A stretch of 64,000 nucleotides of DNA from Wurfbainia villosa (taxonomy: Eukaryota; Streptophyta; Magnoliopsida; Zingiberales; Zingiberaceae): the NCBI GenBank assembly GCA_025175895.1, contig CM046006.1, forward strand, positions 65,554,288 to 65,618,287, in the 5' to 3' direction. Shown here in pieces: positions 57,308 to 64,000 of this stretch. The notes beneath the pieces were generated by a model. The model did no database searches. It saw only the letters and a program-made list of their open reading frames with translations, and had not been told where the DNA came from. Within the stretch, counting starts at the first letter, position 1. Each line of letters begins with the position of its first letter. A program made the position numbers and the translations under genes.

Positions 57308-58990
57308 TGATGTGTCAAAACCATAAGTGCATGGTCATCCTCAAGTAATAAAAAATATTGATCCCACAATGACTGATAAAATGAGTACCGATTTACTAAG
57401 TGAATGTAGATTGTCTATACCAAATCAGTTGACATTCAGAGGAAAGAATAGAGAGCAAAGGAAAGAGGAAGATGAGAATTAAGAGGAAGGATCAGAGAAT
57501 GGAGAGGTTGAGAGCAGAAGCAAGAGAAAATTTAGAAGGACGGGATGATTCTAGGATATCAGTTTCACCTAAATGATTGTAAACATCATGTCTATGTCTT
57601 GTTCCTAATTCTCAATGGTTGTTCGTGTAGATAGGAAATCCTATTTTATTCGATGTGAACTTTTGGAACTACACTGATGTACCTACTCCAATCGACATCT
57701 ACTTCGGAGCAACAAAGTTAAGGGATTGCATTCTCAAGGAGACCCTGTCATAAAGTTCAACAAACCCCGAGTTGTCTTCTCTTACTGTGTGGCCTTGGCT
57801 TGGAGTAAATCTATTAAGTTATGTGATACCCTATTGGTCCTCGTGGTGAATCGATATACTTTCATAGTCGATTCCTCTACGTCTTGGTTCTCTATAGATC
57901 GGGGGATTGGGTTCTTCTTTCGGTCCATCCCCTCACCTCTAAATTATGATCTAGTGTTTTTGGCATTTAACTTAGTAAACAAAATAGATTCAGAACACTA
58001 GCAAACATATCATTAAACTATAAGAGAGAATAGATCTATAGACAATGAAATAAATGAAAGAAAACATGACTTCATTGCATATTGATATTTACAAATCAAG
58101 GAGGCTACTCCCTCATCCTAGAATCTCATAATCTACTCCATAAAGATGAGGTGCAACCATAAGACTTCATGCAAGTAAAAAATATAATCAAAAATTTAAG
58201 AGGACTTAGAAAGGAAGGTTTTAGTCTCAATCGGGATTGAGTCTTGGCTGCTACTCGTATTCAAATCCAGAGTTGTGGAGAAGAAATCCCTTTCAACGCA
58301 ATATATGGAGGTGGAGAAGTCCTCAGATGGCATCCTTCAATGGTTTGGGGCCCTTAGATGACCCCCTTCGGGGTTTGGGAGCCCTAGGGAGGCTCCCTTC
58401 GTGATCCCCTTTCCTTTTCGTGGTCTTACATTTATATCGATGCCTAAAAATCCCTAATTTCTCGAAATAGCGGGATCGCCGCACTGATGTGTCTCATAGC
58501 ACGACCCGACCTTGTTTTCCTCTGAAAATTTTGCTTTTGTGGGGCACGATCGTGTCACAAAACATGGCCCCGTCGTGCCCCATTCTAATGGAAAAACATG
58601 GCCATGTTGCAAAACTTGACCCCCCCCCCCCCTCCCTGTGTTTTTCACATAACCATGTATTTTTAACATGGTCGTGTTAAAAACACACACACACCCTTGT
58701 TTCATTTTGTAGCCTCCTATTTGTTTTCTTTTCGATCCATTTTGCTTTGGGAAACACACCCATATCTTAGGACACAGCTAGAGCATGTTCCTTATAATCA
58801 ATTCTCCATTTACAACTTCATTTTTCTTCAAATCTTCGTCCCTATCAAGACAAATAAATAAAAATAGATCTCCGAACAAGATAATAACAAAATGATATAA
58901 AACAAAGATAATATGCAATTAATTCCATAAAAATGAGATAAGATATATGCCAAAATGATAACAAAAACTCTATATAAAATGCGCACATCA
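57308..58990 (-). mobile_element. Athila/Tat-type 5' LTR, second copy
   Basis: It starts TGATGTGTCAAAACC next to the PBS and ends AATGCGCACATCA (1683 bp). It is related to the LTR at 44949-47549 but clearly diverged. A C-run lies at 58619-58632 and a CA run at 58683-58693. No hAT insert is present. Confidence 0.85.
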
Positions 58991-59690
58991 CTTATCATCT
59001 CATCTTTTTAAAGTAGTGATATTGAAGACAATTTTTTTCTCATATCAAGGGTGTTTAAAAAACAAGTTTGTTCCTAATAGGTGACTCGGTCTCCGCTAAA
59101 AGAAGGCTTAGAAGTGACTCTATCCTAGATAGAGAAAGCTAATAAAGGAGAAAAGAGTAAGCATGATTAACTTTAAGTAAAGTCGATAAAATTTGAGATG
59201 AAGATGCTATCCCCATCTAAGGTGGGGGAAATATTTGAGGTGACCCTTTCTGAGAAAAGGGGATATACTAGCAAGTTTAATCCATGACTATGTCCGAGTC
59301 GAGAGAACATACTGAGTGATCCTAGAGAAGTAATAGACATACAACTTGTATCAAACTTCAAATTAACTCAAGCTTGTCTATCATACTTGGAGTCAGGACT
59401 AGGCTTGAGTGTTGAGTTAACCTTCCTAGGGGAGATGGACAGATGAAATGTTAGTGGCAACTCTACCTTTGACAGAGAAATATTTGTCAATAATTCTATC
59501 CATGACAAAGGAAAATTTGTAGGTGATTCTATTCCTGACATAGGAAAATTTATAGGTGACTCGAACTTGGAGACCTTAGAAGACACAAACATCTAATTAA
59601 CAACATTCAATAGAGTAGATGCAAAACTTTCTACAGAAGATATGTTACCCAATCACTCTCATATACCCCCATCAGACCCCGCCTTTCAAT
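58991..59690. other. Unassigned stretch with a 33-bp repeat
   Basis: No recognisable coding sequence. Both strands have several short ORFs. It contains a degenerate 33-bp tandem repeat at 59462-59560. It probably belongs to the 3' part of the gypsy element to its right. Confidence 0.35.
59462..59560. repeat. 33-bp tandem repeat, three copies
   Basis: Units at 59462-59494, 59495-59527 and 59528-59560 share TCTAT...GACA.AGGAAAATTT. The 33-bp period keeps the frame, so an 11-residue repeat could be encoded, for example ESPINFPMSGI on the minus strand. Confidence 0.75.
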
Positions 59691-60849
59691 ATGATAAGGC
59701 CTATCTTTTCATGTGTGGTAGAGTCAAAAATGGAAAGCATTCCATGGGCTTCTTATCAATCTTCCTCTTGAGTACTACAGATAATAAGCTCCTAAGCTCA
59801 GCTTCTTGAGGCTCAGTTTGGTCCTTTCTAATGAGGTTCCAATTTTCCAACTTCTCTCATTTGTTGCCTCTTCTTCTAGATGACATCTTCCACTTGAAAA
59901 GACCAAGGGATCACCTTCCTATTGTAAGTCTAGCACATTCGTTATTTATAAGCCCTGAGTTGAGTTGCAACTCTATCCCAGGATTCTTTCACCAAATCTA
60001 GTTCCAATGAGTGTGTCTTTGTATTGTCTTCATCGTAGGTGCTAACTTATGTGGAGGACATCCTAATCTTGGTTGGGACTACTACTTCTCCATCGTATAC
60101 TAAATGAAAAGAAGTAATACATGTCCCTTTCTGAGGAGTAGTACAATAAGGTCACAATATTCTAGGGAGTTTTCCACCTAGCTTCCCTCTGAATGATCAA
60201 ACTTTACCTTTAAATCTTGGACCAAGTCTCTCTTCACCACTTCAACTTGGTCGTTGCTCCAAGGGTAAGCCACCAATGTGAAAGTCTGCTGGATGTTGAG
60301 CTCCCTACACCAGTCTTATAGTTTGCCTCACTAGAATTGTCTCCCATTGTTAAATATTAGACTTCAAGGGACTCCACATCTGCACATTATATTCTTCCAC
60401 AGGAACATTAGGATAACCTTCTCAGTGATTTGGGTCAAACCTTCTGTCTCGACCCATTTGGAGAAGTAATCCATAGTCACCAACAGAAATTTTTTCTGAC
60501 TTGACTTTGTTAAAAAAATCCCTACATATCAAATGGGAAAAAGACAATCATTGCCTTTAGGAAACTTGTCATATGGTAGAATAATTACCAATGCTTCTAA
60601 CAACTCAAGCAATTTGCAATGAGTTAGTCACATCTCTATCTAAGATCGGCTAGAAGTATCCTGCCAACAGAACCTTCTGAGTTAGTGTCCTCTCTCTGAT
60701 GTGGTTTTGCAACTTCTTAGATCTCTCTCAACACTATTTAGCTTCCTGTAGACCTAAAAAATTCAATAGTTGGCAAGAGAAAGCTCATTTATAGATGTTA
60801 TCGTCGATCAGAGTGAAATGTGTTGCTCGTCGTTTAAGTTGTTATGCCT
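59691..60849 (-). pseudogene. Tat/Ogre-like gypsy integrase, decayed
   Basis: Right to left, across stops: RRATHFTLIDDNIYK, RERTLTQKVLLAGYF, VGDYGLLLQMG in a shifted frame, FLWKNIICRCGVPRSLIF, NNGRQF, WCRELNIQQTFTLVAYP, VKRDLVQDLKVKFDHSEGSW, and REVGKLEPH near 59840. These are the HHCC-linked region, DDE core and C-terminus of Tat/Ogre-type integrase. The Asp of the usual SDNGRQF is replaced (FNNGRQF). Many stops and frameshifts are present. The upstream part continues at 62365. Confidence 0.87.
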
Positions 60850-62364
60850 TGTTGGTGCAATTGGCCCAAGTCACGATTAACCAGACTCGAGTTTAACTCG
60901 AGCAGTATTTTGATGTTCGATAAAATGTATGACAATGTGATAGTCGTGGGAAAGTCCAAGTCATGGGTACTTAGCATGGAAAGTCCAAGCATGAGTCTTG
61001 GAAATGGGAAAGTCCAAGTCTTGAGTACTTGACATGGAAAGTCCAAGTGGGACACTTAGCAATGGGAAAGTCCAAGCATGGGTCTTGGCAAGGGAAAGTC
61101 CAAGCATAGGTCTTGGCAAGGGAAATTCCAATATAGGTTGGCAAGGAAAAGTCCAAGCTTGAGTCTTGGCAATTGAAAAGTCCAACATGGGTTGACAAGA
61201 AAAGTCCAAGGGTTTATATTGATGGCGTAAAGCTCAAGGGTGGAGTCTTGGAAGTATAAGTCCAATGGTTGGCAGGGTAAAGTCCAAGCATGTATCTTGA
61301 CAGCGTAAGCCAATGTGCCTTGGCAGTATAGACCACGTTAGCATGACAATAGCCGATGAAAGCACCTGAAGGCTAGTGTATAGATGAACAAATTATGGAT
61401 GACTTGAAGGGATCCGATAGGCGTAAGGCTGATAGAGGTGGCTAGAAGTCTTAGGTCTAGGCTAAGGGTGGTCTAGCAAGTATGAGGGCATCATACTTGG
61501 GGTTAAACCTCATGGTTGAGGTTATGAATTGACTGGGGCTTTGGACTAATCGATTGGTCAAATGTTTCGTCGTGAGTCGACTAGGGTTCAACTATGGCCA
61601 AGGTGCGGTAGTCGATCGCCAAAGATTGGGCGCCGATCGGCGATCGATGGCTTGAGCAGTCGACTACCATGGATGGCAGTCGACTGCTGATCGAGATTAC
61701 GGGAGCAGAACACTCGGTAGTCGACTAGTTAGTCGACTACGGCCTCGACAGTTGACTGATGGATAATGGCAGTCGACTGCCAGTGTATCCCTTGGCTTGA
61801 ATGTCGACGTGGATTAAGTCCATTGTGAGACAATGGTACTGTTGGCAGTCAACTGCTAGGTGCGAATCTAGCCCGACTGTAGATTATAAAAGAAGCTTGT
61901 GGAGGAGGATTTGGCAGCGATTTCTTAGGCGATTTTGAGGTGATATATTGGTGCAAATCAGGGTCTTCAAGCTTGGTTCAAGCAATCAACAAGTAAGCAT
62001 TCCAAAGCTCTTTGTAAAGTTTTCTTTACTTACATTTTATTGTATTTGCTTGTATTTGTTTTGTATTACTATTGTAATCATTCTAAGAGGTTTCTTCACC
62101 TCCGGTGTGTCACCGAGAAGGAGGGTTTGTGATTAGTGGTGGTGTTACATCGCTAGGGCTCATTCGAGCCCAACCCATGGAATAGGAACTCTAAGATTCC
62201 GAACCATATTATATCGCGTGTGTTTATGCTTGTGTTGTGTATTTGTTTTTATTGTTCCGCTGCGCTAACAAGTGTTGTAGATGATCAAGCACGAACGAAT
62301 TCGACTAAGCAACGATCGCGCCATTCACCCCCCCCCCTCTCTAGCGCTCACCAACGTTCCAACA
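60850..62364 (+). mobile_element. SirB-type solo LTR in gypsy pol
   Basis: It starts TGTTGGTGCAATTGGCCC and ends CCAACGTTCCAACA (1515 bp). TSD TGCCT is at 60845-60849 and 62365-62369. It has the AGTCCAAG array (60953-61290), GTCGAC palindromes (61570-61860), TATAAAA at 61885-61891, and the C-run with CTCTCTAGCGC near the end. No PBS or PPT is attached. Confidence 0.94.
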
Positions 62365-62582
62365 TGCCTATCTTAGGTCCTTTGGGAGTCTGCCTTATTG
62401 GAGAAAATTGATTATCATTTTTTTCCTCTAGTCAATTTATTCATTAGGGTTGGGATTTGGTGTTGGAATTTGATCGAATTGAGCAATCGGTTCAACTCGA
62501 GTCACTATATCTTCTTCGACCTAGTGAGTGATTGCACTAGCCATTCGAGCCAACTTATCAACTTTCTTATTTTCTTCCCAAG
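62365..62582 (-). pseudogene. Tat/Ogre-like gypsy RNase H end
   Basis: The minus strand reads EENKKVDKLARMASAITH, then EPIAQFDQIPTPNPNPNE and LPKDLR. This resembles the linker between RNase H (ENxxADxLAKLAS) and integrase (GxLPxDxxxA). It joins the integrase at 60849 when the solo LTR is ignored. It is cut on the right by the hAT element. Confidence 0.78.
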
Positions 62583-63302
62583 TAGGGGTGTGCAAAAGTT
62601 TAATTAAACAGAATAAACTAACCAAGTCGACTGAAATCGAAAGTTCGGTTCGGTTTATTTAGAAATTCAATTTTTATTTTTAAAAAACTTGATTTTTTTT
62701 TATTAATTTGATTCAATTTCATATTTCAGATTTTGGATTAAGAAAATCGATTTAATTGATAAATCGAATTGGAGTTCATCAGTCAACTTTAATCTCATCA
62801 TTTACGAAGTTTATTAATGCTATTGATGAGATTAAAGTCAAATGCAAATATTGTGATGATGAATTTTTTTGCGATCCATACAAGAATGGAACAACAAGAT
62901 TAAGATCTCATATGAGCTAGTGTAAAAAATATCCTCATGCTATTAAAACAACTCGAACACAATTGAGTTTTCAATTAGGTGCAAACAAGGTGAGGGGTCT
63001 TTAATTTCTAGTAAATTTGATCATGACATATCTAAAAAAATATTAGCTAGAATTATTATAATGGATGCGCTACCTTTTAAATTTATAGAAGGAGAAGGGT
63101 TTGAAGTATTTATGACTATGGTATATCCAAAGTTTAGAACTCCTTTGAGACGGACAGCTGCACATGATTATATTGAATTATATACAATTGAAAGGAAAAA
63201 AATTGAAAAGTCTTGCATGATTCAACACAAAGAGCTTCTTTGACTACTGATATACAGACATCAATTCAAAAAATCAACTATATGTGTTTAACATCTCATT
63301 TT
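62583..63302 (+). pseudogene. hAT (Ac-like) transposase, N-terminal part, truncated
   Basis: TAGGGGTGTGCAAAAG is a typical hAT terminus. A BED-type zinc finger follows, KCKYCDDEFF then GTTRLRSHM and C (about 62833-62925), with a TAG stop between His and the last Cys. Then come MDALPFKFIEGEGFEVFM (63061-63114), VYPKFRTPLRRTAAHDY, and SLTTDIQTSIQKINYM (about 63235-63285) in a shifted frame, leading into the catalytic core. It is broken at 63303 by a Sirevirus LTR. The rest, and the 8-bp TSD partner, lie outside the window. Confidence 0.88.
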
Positions 63303-64000
63303 TGTTGGATCAATATGAGCGCTAGAGGGGGGTGAATAGCGCAAAACAAATTCTTCATTCGTTCGTTGATTCGATAAGTGATAAGAGTAAAGTGCAATGA
63401 AAAGTAAGTAAGACAAATGCAATTTTACTTGGTTCACAGACTTCTGGCTGCTAATCCAAGGCTCTAACGGTCCTAGACCGTGTACGGAGAACAAATCATT
63501 AAAATACTCCTTGTTGGAGGTAGGAGTAAGCGAGTACAAGAAATAGCAAAGACTCGAGGTAGAGGGGCACTCCTCCTCTCCTCGTTGTGATTAAAGCTCC
63601 GATAAAAGTAAAGTTTACAAGATTTGAAATGAACTTAAAGTAAAGCTTTTACCGACGACCTAAGAGATGGAATTTGAGCCCAGATTGTCGTCGTTTCGAC
63701 AGTGCTTCATCGTCGTAGGATTGTCATAGAGTAGCGGCGTTGCGGGAGCAATTGAGAGCACTTGGGATTGATAAAATGGTGAAGAATGGCCCTTCTTTTA
63801 TAGCCTTTGAGAACCCTAAACGTTGAGCTCAATCCTTATCAAGGCCACCTCATCCTAAGATAAGGGGTGAAGTTTTGACTCTCCTCGAGGCTGAAATTTA
63901 AACAGCAGTCGAATGCCACCCTTATCAGTCGAACTAATGACCAATAGTTGACTGCCAATAGTCATCAGTCGACTGCTGGCTAGGGTTTTCTACTGCTTTG
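63303..64000 (-). mobile_element. SirA-type LTR, partial
   Basis: It starts TGTTGGATCAATATGAGCGC, then the reversed C-run AGAGGGGGGTGAATAGCGC and TCCTAGACCGTGTACGGAG. A reversed TATA box is at 63796-63802, and GTCGAC words begin near 63900. It runs off the window, so whether it is a solo LTR or part of a full element is unknown. Confidence 0.85.

Noticed and set aside
1..64000. A host protein-coding gene or a bacterial or viral gene cluster
   Set aside because: All recognisable protein similarity is to gag, RNase H, integrase, CACTA or hAT transposase. Multi-family nested LTRs with plant tRNA primers point to plant nuclear DNA.

Overview
This window looks like intergenic heterochromatin from a large, repeat-rich flowering-plant nuclear genome. 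A monocot is my guess, from the GC-rich segment in the CACTA element and the abundance of Sirevirus-type copia LTRs; the sequence alone does not prove it. I found no host gene, tRNA or rRNA. Almost every stretch belongs to a transposable element, and the elements are nested inside one another. I placed most boundaries from the sequence itself: target-site duplications (TSDs), TG...CA LTR ends, primer-binding sites (PBS) and polypurine tracts (PPT). Family labels SirA and SirB are mine.

Layout. 1-787 is the 3' part of a minus-strand Sirevirus-like element. It is followed by an LTR-like fragment (788-2128). 2292-9417 is SirB, a copia/Sirevirus element with two LTRs, gag and zinc knuckles but no pol, TSD TGCCT. 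Its gag is split by a SirA solo LTR (3810-4912, TSD GAATT). SirB sits in a minus-strand SirB-like LTR (pieces at 2129-2291, 9418-10037 and 21088-21243). That LTR is also split by a Tekay-type Ty3/gypsy chromovirus (10038-21087, minus strand, TSD CTTTC), whose left end is an inverted triplication. 21357-34518 is a SirA element (TSD AACCT), also without pol. Its gag holds a solo LTR (23063-24979, TSD CAATG) and a 6.1-kb CACTA transposon (25038-31163, TSD CAA). The CACTA carries an almost readable TnpA-like transposase gene, a TnpD-like remnant, a GC-rich island and long palindromic subterminal arrays.

34524-40033 is further minus-strand SirB-like LTR and 3' noncoding sequence with a nested solo LTR (36695-38330). 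40034-42225 is the 5' LTR and PBS of another copia. 42538-44179 is a SirA 3' end. 44237-47549 is an Athila/Tat-type gypsy 5' end (gag fragment, tRNA-Asp PBS, LTR) with an 875-bp hAT deletion derivative in its LTR. 47550-51146 is the RNase H end, 3' region and LTR of an old Sirevirus, with a nested SirA solo LTR (TSD CAAGA). 51579-55981 is an Athila LTR scrap, a minus-strand Sirevirus gag, PBS and LTR, and another nested solo LTR. 57284-58990 is a second Athila-type PBS and LTR. 59691-62582 is decayed Tat/Ogre-like gypsy pol with a SirB solo LTR inserted (TSD TGCCT). 62583-63302 is an hAT transposase pseudogene cut by a SirA-type LTR that runs off the window.

How it works together: nothing here looks like a cooperating host gene set. 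The relationships are parasitic. The two gag-bearing Sireviruses with TSDs lack pol and would need enzymes supplied in trans, and eight apparent solo LTRs record repeated LTR-LTR recombination. The strongest leads are the inverted triplication at the Tekay terminus, the palindrome-rich CACTA ends and GC island, the repeat arrays in the U3 of SirB LTRs, and a short motif conserved in the 3' noncoding region of several Sirevirus families.
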